Assembly: GCF_031460495.1 (NCBI RefSeq)
Contig: NZ_JAVKTS010000001.1
Coordinates: 620,001-684,000, forward strand
Direction: 5' to 3'
Length of the DNA: 64,000 nucleotides
Source: Tissierella sp.
GTDB lineage: Bacteria > Bacillota > Clostridia > Tissierellales > Tissierellaceae
The position numbers and the translations under genes are program-made. This document shows, one piece after another, positions 17,271 through 26,246 of the stretch; position 1 is the stretch's first letter; each line of letters starts with the position of its first letter. The notes beneath the pieces are model-generated. The model was given only the letters and a program-made list of their open reading frames with translations, searched no databases and had not been told where the DNA came from.

Positions 17271-18482
17271 ATGCTGGCACCAAAGGAGCAATTAAGAATT
17301 ATTTTAAAAGGGGTTCACCAATGCGTGAGCGATCATGAATTACTAGAGAAGCTAGAAAAATCATGTAAGGAAAATATACCTCTTACAATTAAGTTGGGAC
17401 TAGATCCTTCAGCACCTGATATTCACCTTGGTCATACTGTAGTTCTAAGAAAAATAAAGCAGATGCAAGACTTAGGACATTTAGCCATTATTGTTATCGG
17501 TGACTTTACTGGTAAGATAGGCGATCCCACAGGGAAATCTAAAGGCAGGGTAGCCCTTACGGATGAGCAGGTAAGAGAAAATGCCCTAACATATTGCGAG
17601 CAGATATTTAAGGTGTTGGATCAGGAGAAGACGGAAGTCAGGTTTAATAGTGAGTGGCTTTCAAAGCTTACCTTTGAAGATGTTATAAGGCTATCAAGTA
17701 CAACTACAGTTGCTAGGATGCTAGAGAGAGATGATTTTCAGAGCAGATACAATAATAGTGTACCTATAGGAATACATGAGTTTCTTTATCCATTAATGCA
17801 GGCCTATGACTCAGTTGAATTAAAGGCAGATATTGAGCTAGGTGGAACTGATCAAACATTTAACATTTTAATGGGAAGAACATTACAAAAAACTATGGGA
17901 CAGGAGCAACAAATTTCTATATTTATGCCTATTTTAGAAGGACTTGATGGTGTTGAAAAAATGAGCAAGAGTCTGGGTAATTACATCGGAGTAAGTGAAC
18001 CTGCCGAAGTGATGTTCAAAAAGGTTATGGAAATACCAGATAATAGTATAATTAGATACTATGAATTGACCACTGATGAACATCCCGATGATATAAATGA
18101 AATAAAACTTGAACTAGAAAGAGGAGTTAATCCAAGAGATGTAAAATATAGACTAGCTAAAATGATTACATCTCTATATAACTCTCAGGAAGATGTAGAG
18201 AAGGCAATCAACTACTATGATGCTGCTTTCAGTAAAAAATCAGTTCCTGACCATATTCCAACTTTGCTTCTGGGATTAGACAAGGATACAATTAATGATT
18301 GCATTCCAGAGTTAATTACTATGGGATTTGTTAATAGTAAAAGTGGGTTTATTCGTTTAGTAAAGCAAGAAGGCATTCAAATTAATGGCGAAAAAGTTAA
18401 TTTAGATGATTTAACTAAGGTATTAGAAAACTCTGATGTAATAAGGATTGGTAAAAAGAAATTTGTAAAGATAATAAAGTGA
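17271..18482 (+). CDS. tyrS: Tyrosyl-tRNA synthetase
   Basis: Class I aminoacyl-tRNA synthetase charging tRNA-Tyr, 403 residues. HIGH motif is HLGH at residues 52-55 within [16 protein letters not shown] is present as [10 protein letters not shown]; the C-terminal 65 residues form an S4 RNA-binding domain ([20 protein letters not shown]). The length and the exact KMSKS place it nearer the TyrZ-type branch. Start ATG 17271 is chosen for its AAGGAGG at 17256-17262; the in-frame ATG at 17223 lacks a ribosome site. Controlled by the Tyr T-box directly upstream. Confidence 0.95.
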   Translation: MLAPKEQLRIILKGVHQCVSDHELLEKLEKSCKENIPLTIKLGLDPSAPDIHLGHTVVLRKIKQMQDLGHLAIIVIGDFTGKIGDPTGKSKGRVALTDEQVRENALTYCEQIFKVLDQEKTEVRFNSEWLSKLTFEDVIRLSSTTTVARMLERDDFQSRYNNSVPIGIHEFLYPLMQAYDSVELKADIELGGTDQTFNILMGRTLQKTMGQEQQISIFMPILEGLDGVEKMSKSLGNYIGVSEPAEVMFKKVMEIPDNSIIRYYELTTDEHPDDINEIKLELERGVNPRDVKYRLAKMITSLYNSQEDVEKAINYYDAAFSKKSVPDHIPTLLLGLDKDTINDCIPELITMGFVNSKSGFIRLVKQEGIQINGEKVNLDDLTKVLENSDVIRIGKKKFVKIIK

Positions 18483-18490
18483 TTTAATAA

Positions 18491-18556
18491 ATCCTCCCAA
18501 CTTATGCTGAAGCTGATGAAAATCCATATGTATTAGATTACGGTGTAAGCTACTAA
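18491..18556 (+). pseudogene. Possible C-terminal gene relic after tyrS
   Basis: A 21-codon open stretch ending in TAA that reads like the end of a normal protein (YAEADENPYVLDYGVSY at its C-terminus) but has an in-frame stop immediately before it and no start. It lies in the short gap between tyrS and the next terminator. I cannot name the parent gene. Confidence 0.3.
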
Positions 18557-18632
18557 AAAAATTGACTTATAGGTCTTCAGATTCTAAAGACTTATAAGTC
18601 AAATCACTAAATAATCGGATTTAATATTAAAT
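18555..18632. repeat. Dispersed hairpin repeat, copy A (bidirectional terminator)
   Basis: Core inverted repeat TTGACTTATAGGTCTT / AAAGACTTATAAGTCAA flanked by an A-run on the left and a CACTAAAT...GATTTAATATTA tail. A close relative, copy B, lies at 25448-25527; both sit between convergent genes. Here it separates tyrS from the minus-strand DUF169 gene. Confidence 0.7.
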
Positions 18633-18648
18633 AATTTATTGCATAAAC

Positions 18649-19455
18649 TTATTTTTCAATTTCAATCTTTCCACCAGTATAAGATCCATCATCATAATTT
18701 TCATTAAATTTGATACCACTATTGTCTAATCCGCGTTCATTTAATCTTTTCTCGATGCCTTCTTTATTTTTATTTCTTTCAAAAGGATTAGTTGTTTCTT
18801 TAACTCCTTCAACAACTTCATACCATTTTTCAAAAGGAATACCAATTCCTATTTCATTAGCTTGCCAGTCCGCAACTAAGCGAGTTCCCGGACATAATAA
18901 AGAGATATTAATATCTTTAGTGTTATAAGGATAAGTTGTTAAATCTTGACAGACTGCTTGTAGCCCAACAGTTCTTAAGTTAGATGTGTAGCCATTAAAA
19001 TAGCCATGTCCTTGTATTATTCTCATAACATTATAGCTACTGCCAACTACAATTACAACATCTGGATCTTCTTTATAATTTTCAAGAGGCATAACTACTA
19101 TGCCAGCAGGCTCTTCTTTTAAGAACAGCATTTCATCACTAATGCTTTTTGATGTTTCCACATCCTTATAAATATGTTTACTAAATCTTGCTTTTCCACT
19201 TGCCATTGGCTCAGGAATTTCTTTCATTTTTAAAGCCATTGCTCCATTAGGACATGCTTGATTTTCTTTAGTTAGTTTCATAGAGTTACCTCTACTAGCT
19301 AGCTGAACAGAGTTGCAATAGGTTACTTTACGATCTCTTTGAGGCACTTCAAAATTCTTAAATTCATCCTTGTCAAAGAAAAATTTAACTCCTACTGGTT
19401 TTCTGTCTAAATCTAAATATGATTCAATTAGATCTACGCTATGTTTAATATCCAT
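18649..19455 (-). CDS. DUF169 domain-containing protein
   Basis: A 268-residue soluble protein of the conserved DUF169 (COG2043) family, found widely in anaerobes and methanogens and of unknown function. Recognisable family features are the start DLDRKPVGVKFF, conserved cysteines (TYCNSVQLASRG; ENQACPNGAMAL; LQAVCQDL; SLLCPGTR) and the segment GIPFEKWYEVVEG. The spread-out cysteines suggest a metal or Fe-S site, which is inference. GGGGGAG precedes the ATG. It is divergent from the Bce-type module and convergent with tyrS. Confidence 0.85.
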   Translation of the reverse strand: MDIKHSVDLIESYLDLDRKPVGVKFFFDKDEFKNFEVPQRDRKVTYCNSVQLASRGNSMKLTKENQACPNGAMALKMKEIPEPMASGKARFSKHIYKDVETSKSISDEMLFLKEEPAGIVVMPLENYKEDPDVVIVVGSSYNVMRIIQGHGYFNGYTSNLRTVGLQAVCQDLTTYPYNTKDINISLLCPGTRLVADWQANEIGIGIPFEKWYEVVEGVKETTNPFERNKNKEGIEKRLNERGLDNSGIKFNENYDDGSYTGGKIEIEK

Positions 19456-19764
19456 TTTTTCTCCCCCATATAAATTTAATTAGTTACTCGCATCAAATCT
19501 AATTATATCATTGTAGTCTAGACAAGAATAATTAAAAATACCTATATAAACTAATTTAGTATTAATATGGTTAATCAATGGGGTCTTGGAACGGTGTCTG
19601 TCATATAACTTAATAACTTTAGTTATAATCATAATTTAATAACTTTATATTCTAAAAATCATATGGTAGAATGTAGGTAAATTCTGGATATGACTTTTAG
19701 TTAAAAAAATATATAGTAATTGTCCTTAATACGGACAAAGAAATTAAGAAATGGAGAGAAAAAT
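19456..19764. promoter_or_regulatory. Divergent promoter region of DUF169 and Bce-type module
   Basis: About 310 bases. An exact 11-base direct repeat TAATAACTTTA occurs at 19611-19621 and 19637-19647, 26 bases apart, which could be a regulator site. I could not fix the promoters with confidence. Confidence 0.35.
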
Positions 19765-20433
19765 ATGTTTACAATAATGATAATAGACGATAATGAACAA
19801 CTTCAAAATGAAATTGGGAATTTACTAACAATAAATGGTTACTCAGTTTTGAAACCAAAATCTTTTGATAAGATACCACAAATAGTAAAAGAGAATAGTC
19901 CAGAATTAATTTTATTAGATATAAATTTACCTGAGGATGATGGATTTAAAATATGTACAGAGATACGCAGCTTTTCAAAAATACCTATAATCTTTATAAC
20001 AAGCAGAAACACAAATATAGATGAACTTATGGCAATTACTTTAGGTGGAGATGATTTTATTACAAAACCATATAACACCCAAATACTGTTAGCCAGAATA
20101 AATGCTCTTATTAAAAGAGTATATCCTAATAATTCTAATATAGATATAATTGAGCATAATGGTTTAAAATTGAATATTTTAAAAGGGATAATTGAGCATG
20201 ATGGAAATAGTGAAGAGCTTACAAAAAATGAATTAAAGATCTTATATTACTTATTAATAAATAAAGATAAAATTGTTTCAAGATTTGAAATTATGGAGTA
20301 CTTGTGGGACAGTGCCATGTTTGTAAATGATAATACTCTTACAGTAAATATTACAAGGATAAGAAACAAAATAGAGGAAATAGGATTGGAAGATTTTATT
20401 AAAACTAAAAGAGGGCAAGGTTATATAATATGA
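19765..20433 (+). CDS. OmpR/BceR-type response regulator
   Basis: A 222-residue DNA-binding response regulator. The receiver domain (residues 1-115) has the acidic pair Asp8/Asp9, the phosphorylation site Asp52 (ILLDINLP) and the switch Lys in ITKPY. A winged-helix DNA-binding domain follows (ELTKNELKILYYLL; GQGYII at the end). I choose ATG 19765 with ATGGAGAG upstream; the TTG at 19720 would add 15 atypical residues. It overlaps the kinase gene by ATGA and heads a four-gene unit with the typical peptide-antibiotic sensing layout. Confidence 0.9.
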   Translation: MFTIMIIDDNEQLQNEIGNLLTINGYSVLKPKSFDKIPQIVKENSPELILLDINLPEDDGFKICTEIRSFSKIPIIFITSRNTNIDELMAITLGGDDFITKPYNTQILLARINALIKRVYPNNSNIDIIEHNGLKLNILKGIIEHDGNSEELTKNELKILYYLLINKDKIVSRFEIMEYLWDSAMFVNDNTLTVNITRIRNKIEEIGLEDFIKTKRGQGYII

Positions 20434-21440
20434 GTTTGAAAAATTACCTAAAAAGTATAATGGGATTAATATCTTTAAATATTATAGCCTTAATATTTTT
20501 ATCTGTCTTTCTTTTAAGTATAGGCAATGAACTTGAAGCAATAATGATAATAGTATTATCATGGATTGTTGTTTTATTCATATATTTTGTTATTGCTTAT
20601 AGAAAAAGAAAAGATTATTTTGAATTAATTGAGAAATGTGTATCAAAGATAGATAAAAAATACTTAATAAGCGAAGTGTTAGAAATACCACCTTTTATTG
20701 AAGCAGAACCCTATTATTATCTTCTAAAAAAATCAAGCAAATCGATGAGAGAAGAAATCAATAAAGAAAGGTTAACACTTAAGGATTATAAAGAGTATAT
20801 AGAACAGTGGATTCATGAAGTAAAAACACCTATATCCCTTATAAAGTTAACAGAAGAAAATAATAGAACAATTAAAAGTGCAGCAATACTTATGCAATTA
20901 GAGGAAATTGATAGATATGTGGAGCAAGCATTATTTTATGCAAGAAGTGAAGAAGTAGATAAAGATTACCTTGTGAAGGAAGTAAACTTACAGTCTTGTG
21001 TTAATAGTGTGATTACAAGAAATAAGCAAGGTTTTATTTTAAATAATATAGATATAGATATAGATAATATAGAAAAAACAGTATATTGCGATAGCAAATG
21101 GCTTGAATTTATTTTAAATCAGATAATAGTAAATGCTATAAAATACAGGAATAATAAAAATCCAAAGGTTAAGATATATGTAAGAGGTATAAAAAATGGA
21201 ATTCGATTAATTGTTGAAGATAATGGAATTGGTATACCTTCAGATGAATTAGATAGGGTATTTGAAAAAGGATTTACAGGAAATATAGGTCGATTAAATA
21301 CCAAATCTACAGGGATTGGATTATATTTATGCAAAAAATTATGTGATAAATTAGGATTATTAATAGATATAGAATCAGAAATAAATAGTTATACAAAAGT
21401 TGTTATTACTTTTCCTATAGGAAGCTTTTGCAAGTTCTAA
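20430..21440 (+). CDS. BceS-type intramembrane-sensing histidine kinase
   Basis: A 336-residue kinase with two N-terminal membrane helices (about residues 10-31 and 36-56) and almost no extracellular loop, the mark of kinases that sense through a partner ABC transporter rather than directly. The H-box is QWIHEVKTPISLIKL with His129; ATPase motifs are NQIIVNAIKY (N-box), VEDNGIGIPSDEL (G1) and GFTGNIGRLNTKSTGIGLYL (F/G2). ATGA overlap with the response regulator. In known systems it detects drug-bound transporter and phosphorylates the partner regulator. Confidence 0.9.
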   Translation: MSLKNYLKSIMGLISLNIIALIFLSVFLLSIGNELEAIMIIVLSWIVVLFIYFVIAYRKRKDYFELIEKCVSKIDKKYLISEVLEIPPFIEAEPYYYLLKKSSKSMREEINKERLTLKDYKEYIEQWIHEVKTPISLIKLTEENNRTIKSAAILMQLEEIDRYVEQALFYARSEEVDKDYLVKEVNLQSCVNSVITRNKQGFILNNIDIDIDNIEKTVYCDSKWLEFILNQIIVNAIKYRNNKNPKVKIYVRGIKNGIRLIVEDNGIGIPSDELDRVFEKGFTGNIGRLNTKSTGIGLYLCKKLCDKLGLLIDIESEINSYTKVVITFPIGSFCKF

Positions 21441-21532
21441 ATTAGTAATGTTACAACATTGTCACTTGAAAGTAATATTAAATCGAATCTAGCATGTAAT
21501 ATATAAGTTATAATGTCTTTGGGGTGATAATA

Positions 21533-22300
21533 ATGAATGAGGTATTAAGAATAAACAGTGTTGAAAAATACTATGGAAATAAGGGTAACATAGTTAAAGC
21601 TATTGATGATATAAGCTTTAATGTGAAAAAAGGTGAATTTGTTGGTGTAATGGGACCATCTGGATCAGGTAAAACAACTTTATTAAATTTGATAGCTACA
21701 ATTGATGATGTTAGTTCAGGCAATATTTATTTAGACGGAAAAGATTTAACAGAGATAAATCAAAAGAATATTGCAAAATTTAGGAGAGAAAATTTAGGCT
21801 TTATATTTCAAGATTTCAACTTGTTAGATACATTAACTGTCCATGAAAATATAGCATTAGCTCTTACTATAAATAAAACTAAAAAGAGTGAAATAGACAA
21901 TAAAGTGTTAAGTGTTGCAAAGGAACTAGGAATAGAAGATTTGCTTTCAAAATATCCCTATGAGGTATCAGGGGGTCAAAAACAAAGAACTGCTTGTGCA
22001 AGGGCATTAGTAACTAGTCCTAAATTAATTCTTGCTGATGAACCGACGGGGTCACTTGATTCAAAATCTGCTCAAATATTAATAGAGATGATATCAAATT
22101 TGAATAGAGATTTAGATGCAACAATATTAATGGTAACACATGATTCCTTTACAGCTAGTTATTGTGACAGGATATTATTTATTAAGGATGGAAAAATATT
22201 CACAGAGTTGGTAAAAGGTGAAAATACGAGAAGACAATTTTTCAACAAGATATTAGATGTAGTAGCATTATTAGGTGGTGATGTTAGAGATGTACGCTAA
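21533..22300 (+). CDS. BceA-type ABC transporter ATP-binding protein
   Basis: A 255-residue ATPase of the MacB/LolD/BceA branch. Walker A GPSGSGKTT, Q-loop IFQDFNLL, signature VSGGQKQRT, Walker B LILADEPTGSLD, switch His in VTHD. The signature with Lys/Gln and the short C-terminal extension match bacitracin-type peptide-detoxification transporters. ATG 21533 is preferred over GTG 21524 because GGGGTGAT is the ribosome site. It overlaps the permease gene at its 3' end. Confidence 0.9.
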   Translation: MNEVLRINSVEKYYGNKGNIVKAIDDISFNVKKGEFVGVMGPSGSGKTTLLNLIATIDDVSSGNIYLDGKDLTEINQKNIAKFRRENLGFIFQDFNLLDTLTVHENIALALTINKTKKSEIDNKVLSVAKELGIEDLLSKYPYEVSGGQKQRTACARALVTSPKLILADEPTGSLDSKSAQILIEMISNLNRDLDATILMVTHDSFTASYCDRILFIKDGKIFTELVKGENTRRQFFNKILDVVALLGGDVRDVR

Positions 22301-24353
22301 GTTAGCCAAAAGTAATGCGAAAAAATCTATTAAAGATTATTTAATTTATTTTATAACTATAACAATATCTGTGAGTTTATTTTACGCTATTACATCTCTT
22401 TCTAGTTCAAGTTATGAACTAATCACAGAAGAGTCTTATAATTTTAGAAATCTAAAGTTAATATTGCAATATTCAACCTATGTAATTACAGCGATTCTTA
22501 TTCTACTTGTAGCTTATGTAAACAAATACATGATACGAAGGCGAAAGAAAGAATTTGCTACATATGTATTGCTTGGGGCAGAACAAAAAAGCATAGCATT
22601 TATGTTTTTTATTGAAACTCTTATAATTGGAATTCTAGCCATAATAGCAGGAATATTTGTTGGAACTTTATTTTCTCAAGCAATCACAGCCATAGTCTTA
22701 ATAAGTGCAAAGCAAGAAGTAGTACTTAGCTTAAAGTTATATATGGATACATTAGGAATTACATTTATATTCTTTATATCTATGTTTTGTATTATAGGAT
22801 TATATAATGTTATAGTTTTAAGAAAAATAAAACTTATAGATATGCTAAATGCACATAAACAAGTAGAGTTCCAATTTAAAAGAAGTGGCAAGGTATATAC
22901 TGTAATCTTTGCATTATCAGTAATCTTATATATTATTTGTGGTAGTTATACCATTAAGTTAATAAATTTAAAAGTAGATTATAGTGTAAAGTCATTAATG
23001 TATATAGGTTTATCTCTAATTACTTTTATAATGGGGACTTATGCGCTATTTTATTCAATTTCTTATATAATGATATACATAAAAAATAAGTGGGTTAATT
23101 TTAAATATGAAGGAACAAATTTATTTTTAATAGGATCATTAGTATCTAAAATAAAGACATCCCCCATATTAATGGCAACAATATCAATGACCTTTTTAGG
23201 ATCTATGATAAGTTTTATAATAACACTTGTAATGGCTCAATGGGCAACTGGTTATTTAGATATGAGGGTTCCTTATGATATAGATATAAGAAATAATTAT
23301 AGTAGCAGTTTTTTAGCAGAAGCTAATATAAGTGATATTAACGAGATACCTAAATTGGATTATAGCGGGATTAGGGATTATTTAAATGATGAGGGATATG
23401 CTGTAAAGAGCTACTGCCAGGTAGAAAAATATCTTGTAAAAGTAGATGAAAATAGTGAGTCAACTTTAACAATCAGATTAAGTGACTTTAACCAATTAAG
23501 AAGTATGTTAGGATACGAAGAAATAGAGTTAAAAGACAATGAATTTACTACTCAATGGCATAACGCCACCACAGATGAAGTAATAAATAACTATATAATT
23601 AAAAATGACAAATTAAATATTAATGGGGAAATATATAGTATTAGCAAAAATTCAGCTTACAAAGAATCTATTGGAGAAGGATTTTATTTGTCTACAGATA
23701 GTATTATAATTTTACCAGATAAAGTATGTGATAATCTAGCTTTTATAGAGACAAATTTTGTAGCTAATATCAAGAATAAAATGAGTTATGAAGAAGCTGA
23801 TGACTTCCAGTATGATTATGTTTATGAGTGGTTTGGGAAAAATAATGCTGAATTCATTGAAAGATACAGTAAAGAATATGACATATCACGGAGTATAATT
23901 AGAACAAGAATAAAATCATCCGAAACTAATAATATTTTAAATGCAACTTTAGCTATGAGAATTCTTGGCATATATTTAGGTGTAGTACTTCTAATGATAA
24001 GTTTAACTATTTTATCACTTAGTCAACTCTCTGACTCTATTGAGCATAAAGATAGATTTAATGTGCTTAGAAGATTAGGTATTGAAGAAAGTGAAGTAAA
24101 TAGGATTATTTTAAAACAAATTTCAATATATTTTATAGTTCCTATTGCTATAGCAATGATTGGTGTTGCAATATTTATATATAATTATTATCTGTTTTAT
24201 AAGGATATAATTACAGTCTTTGTTGGAGATAGAACATTTATTTTAAGTGTAATCTTTGGAGTTGCTTTAATGCTTGCTATATATTTTTTTTATTTTGGAG
24301 GAACATATTATACTTTTAAGAGAAATGTTAATAATCAGTCAAAATTGTCTTAA
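22290..24353 (+). CDS. BceB-type FtsX-like ABC permease
   Basis: A large permease of about 687 residues with the ten-helix plan of peptide-resistance transporters: four helices before, and several after, a big extracellular domain (residues about 300-540 lie between hydrophobic blocks). The start MYAKLAKSNAKKSIKDYLIYF is the usual N-terminus of this family, so ATG 22290 is preferred; 22281 is also possible. It overlaps the ATPase gene by 11 bases. With regulator, kinase and ATPase it forms a complete Bce-type resistance module against cell-wall-active peptides such as bacitracin or lantibiotics; the inducer is unknown. Confidence 0.88.
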   Translation: MYAKLAKSNAKKSIKDYLIYFITITISVSLFYAITSLSSSSYELITEESYNFRNLKLILQYSTYVITAILILLVAYVNKYMIRRRKKEFATYVLLGAEQKSIAFMFFIETLIIGILAIIAGIFVGTLFSQAITAIVLISAKQEVVLSLKLYMDTLGITFIFFISMFCIIGLYNVIVLRKIKLIDMLNAHKQVEFQFKRSGKVYTVIFALSVILYIICGSYTIKLINLKVDYSVKSLMYIGLSLITFIMGTYALFYSISYIMIYIKNKWVNFKYEGTNLFLIGSLVSKIKTSPILMATISMTFLGSMISFIITLVMAQWATGYLDMRVPYDIDIRNNYSSSFLAEANISDINEIPKLDYSGIRDYLNDEGYAVKSYCQVEKYLVKVDENSESTLTIRLSDFNQLRSMLGYEEIELKDNEFTTQWHNATTDEVINNYIIKNDKLNINGEIYSISKNSAYKESIGEGFYLSTDSIIILPDKVCDNLAFIETNFVANIKNKMSYEEADDFQYDYVYEWFGKNNAEFIERYSKEYDISRSIIRTRIKSSETNNILNATLAMRILGIYLGVVLLMISLTILSLSQLSDSIEHKDRFNVLRRLGIEESEVNRIILKQISIYFIVPIAIAMIGVAIFIYNYYLFYKDIITVFVGDRTFILSVIFGVALMLAIYFFYFGGTYYTFKRNVNNQSKLS

Positions 24354-24370
24354 TAGCATAATGATGTATC

Positions 24371-24410
24371 AAGGTCAGCCTATTGTATATGTGGTTGGCC
24401 TTATTTTATT
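24371..24410 (+). terminator. Rho-independent terminator of the Bce-type operon
   Basis: Ten-base stem AAGGTCAGCC / GGTTGGCCTT with two G-U pairs, 12-base loop and ATTTTATT tail, 18 bases after the permease stop. Confidence 0.8.
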
Positions 24411-24547
24411 GAACACATTTATAATAATTTAGGAAAGCAAGAATTATGAAATAAAAAGAATAGTAAATGGGTATACAGTATTTGAAACTATGAGCTAGAA
24501 AGCAGAAGTTAATCTCATTAAATTAAAATATTTCAGGAGGTAATAAA

Positions 24548-25387
24548 ATGGAAAGAAGAGTTAAACGACAAGTTAGAGGATTTAGAACGAAAGATGGCGC
24601 TGGAGTTAGCTTAGTTAGAGTTTTAGGTCATGAGACAGTTGATGAGTATGACCCAATTCTAATGCTTGATTCATTTGACAGCACAAATCCCGATGACTAT
24701 ACAGCTGGATTTCCTATGCATCCACATAGAGGGATAGAAACAATCAGCTATATTTATCGTGGTAAAATGACTCACAAGGATAGTTTAGGCAATGAAGATA
24801 CTATTTCTGATGGAGAAGTTCAATGGATGACAGCTGGATCTGGTATTTTTCATGAAGAAAAATTGCCTGCCTCAGAAAGAATGCTTGGAGTTCAACTATG
24901 GCTGAATTTACCAGCAAAAAACAAAATGGTAGCACCAGCTTACCATAGTATTAAAAACAATGAAATTGAAGAAATCATCCTTGAGAACGGAAAGATAAGA
25001 TTGCTAGCAGGTGAATATGAAGACAGAAAAGGCTTCAAAAGCAACTATTTACCATTGGACTATTATGATATTCATATTGATGCCAATGCTTCTATTGTTA
25101 TAAATACAGAAAGTAACCGCTCTATCATGATTTTTACTCTTTCAGGTGATGCTTATATTGGCGATGAGCTAATAAAAGAAAAGACAGGAGTGAAACTTAT
25201 GGAAGGAGACCATGTTGTGATAAAAGCTGGGGATGAAAATGCTCAGGTATTATTTATAAGTTCAATGGCATTAGAAGAGCCAATCGTTTGGGGAGGCCCT
25301 ATTGTAATGAATACAAAAGCAGAATTGGAGAAAGCTTTTGATGACATAAAAGGTGGGACTTTCTTGCAGAAGGAAATTACTTATTAA
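24548..25387 (+). CDS. Pirin family protein
   Basis: A 279-residue double-cupin protein. The N-terminal cupin has the pirin metal-binding histidines in FPMHPHRGIETISYIYRG and MTHKDSLGNEDT, plus GSGIFHEEKLP; the second cupin begins near residue 150. Bacterial pirins bind iron or other metals and some act as quercetin dioxygenases or enzyme regulators. TCAGGAGG at 24533-24540 precedes ATG 24548. Convergent with the ABC operon downstream, with a hairpin repeat between them. The biological role here is not known. Confidence 0.9.
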   Translation: MERRVKRQVRGFRTKDGAGVSLVRVLGHETVDEYDPILMLDSFDSTNPDDYTAGFPMHPHRGIETISYIYRGKMTHKDSLGNEDTISDGEVQWMTAGSGIFHEEKLPASERMLGVQLWLNLPAKNKMVAPAYHSIKNNEIEEIILENGKIRLLAGEYEDRKGFKSNYLPLDYYDIHIDANASIVINTESNRSIMIFTLSGDAYIGDELIKEKTGVKLMEGDHVVIKAGDENAQVLFISSMALEEPIVWGGPIVMNTKAELEKAFDDIKGGTFLQKEITY

Positions 25388-25447
25388 ACTCTAGATCTGT
25401 AGATAAAGAAAGTATAAAAAGCAAATAATTCAAGCCTGACTCGTCAC

Positions 25448-25527
25448 AAAAAAGATTTTGACTTATAGATCTCCAGATTCTGAAGACTATAAGTCAAATT
25501 CACTAAATGATTAGATTTAATATTATA
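25448..25527. repeat. Dispersed hairpin repeat, copy B (bidirectional terminator)
   Basis: Related over about 80 bases to the element at 18555-18632: the same TTGACTTATAGATCT...GACTATAAGTCAAA hairpin with the same CACTAAAT...GATT(A)GATTTAATATTA flank and a few substitutions and indels. It lies between the pirin gene and the convergent ABC operon. Confidence 0.7.
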
Positions 25528-25553
25528 ATTCGAATACAAGATAATTTAAATTA

Positions 25554-26246
25554 TTAAACATAGTTTTGTATATCCATATTAATTCTACCATCTTTGATTT
25601 CGATTATTCTATCTGCTTTTTCTGCAATCCTCTTATCATGAGTGATTAAAATAAAGGTTGATTTGAATTCTTTATTTATTTCTTTTAGAAGATTAAAAAC
25701 AGTTTCTGTTGTTTCGGAATCAAGATTTCCAGTTGGTTCATCCCCTAATATTATTCTAGGACTATTTATAAGGGATCTGGCAATTGCTGCCCTTTGTTGC
25801 TGCCCACCTGATATATCTGTAGCCATATTATTTTTCACCTTACTCAATCCAACTATATCAATTAGTTCATTAGCCCTGTTTTTAGCTTCTTTTGTGACCT
25901 TATTATGCTTTATTCTATAGGGCATCAGAATATTTTCTAAGACTGTAAATTCTGGAAGTAAATAATGAAATTGAAAGATAAATCCTATAGTTTCATTCCT
26001 TAAAGTAGATAATTGGTCCTTATCTAAAACTGAAATATTTTTTCCATCTACTAATACTACTCCATTTGTAGCCTTATCAAGAGTACCTATGATATTCATC
26101 AATGTAGATTTACCACTTCCAGAAGCACCTATGATAGAGTTAAAAGAAGATTCTTCAAAGTCCAGATTAATATCATATAAAACTTGAGTCTTTACTTTTT
26201 CTCCGTATATTTTATTGATGTTCTTTAATTCTAATATTTTAGCCAT
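25554..26246 (-). CDS. ABC transporter ATP-binding protein (LolD/MacB type)
   Basis: A 230-residue ATPase of the lipoprotein/peptide-export branch. Walker A GASGSGKST, Q-loop IFQFHYLL, signature ISGGQQQRA, Walker B IILGDEPTGNLD, switch His ITHDKR. AGAGGTG lies before the ATG. It is the last gene of a three-gene minus-strand operon, overlapping the permease gene by 8 bases. This branch usually extrudes or shuttles substrates from the outer leaflet (lipoproteins, peptides, macrolides) by mechanotransmission rather than classical transport. Confidence 0.9.
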   Translation of the reverse strand: MAKILELKNINKIYGEKVKTQVLYDINLDFEESSFNSIIGASGSGKSTLMNIIGTLDKATNGVVLVDGKNISVLDKDQLSTLRNETIGFIFQFHYLLPEFTVLENILMPYRIKHNKVTKEAKNRANELIDIVGLSKVKNNMATDISGGQQQRAAIARSLINSPRIILGDEPTGNLDSETTETVFNLLKEINKEFKSTFILITHDKRIAEKADRIIEIKDGRINMDIQNYV

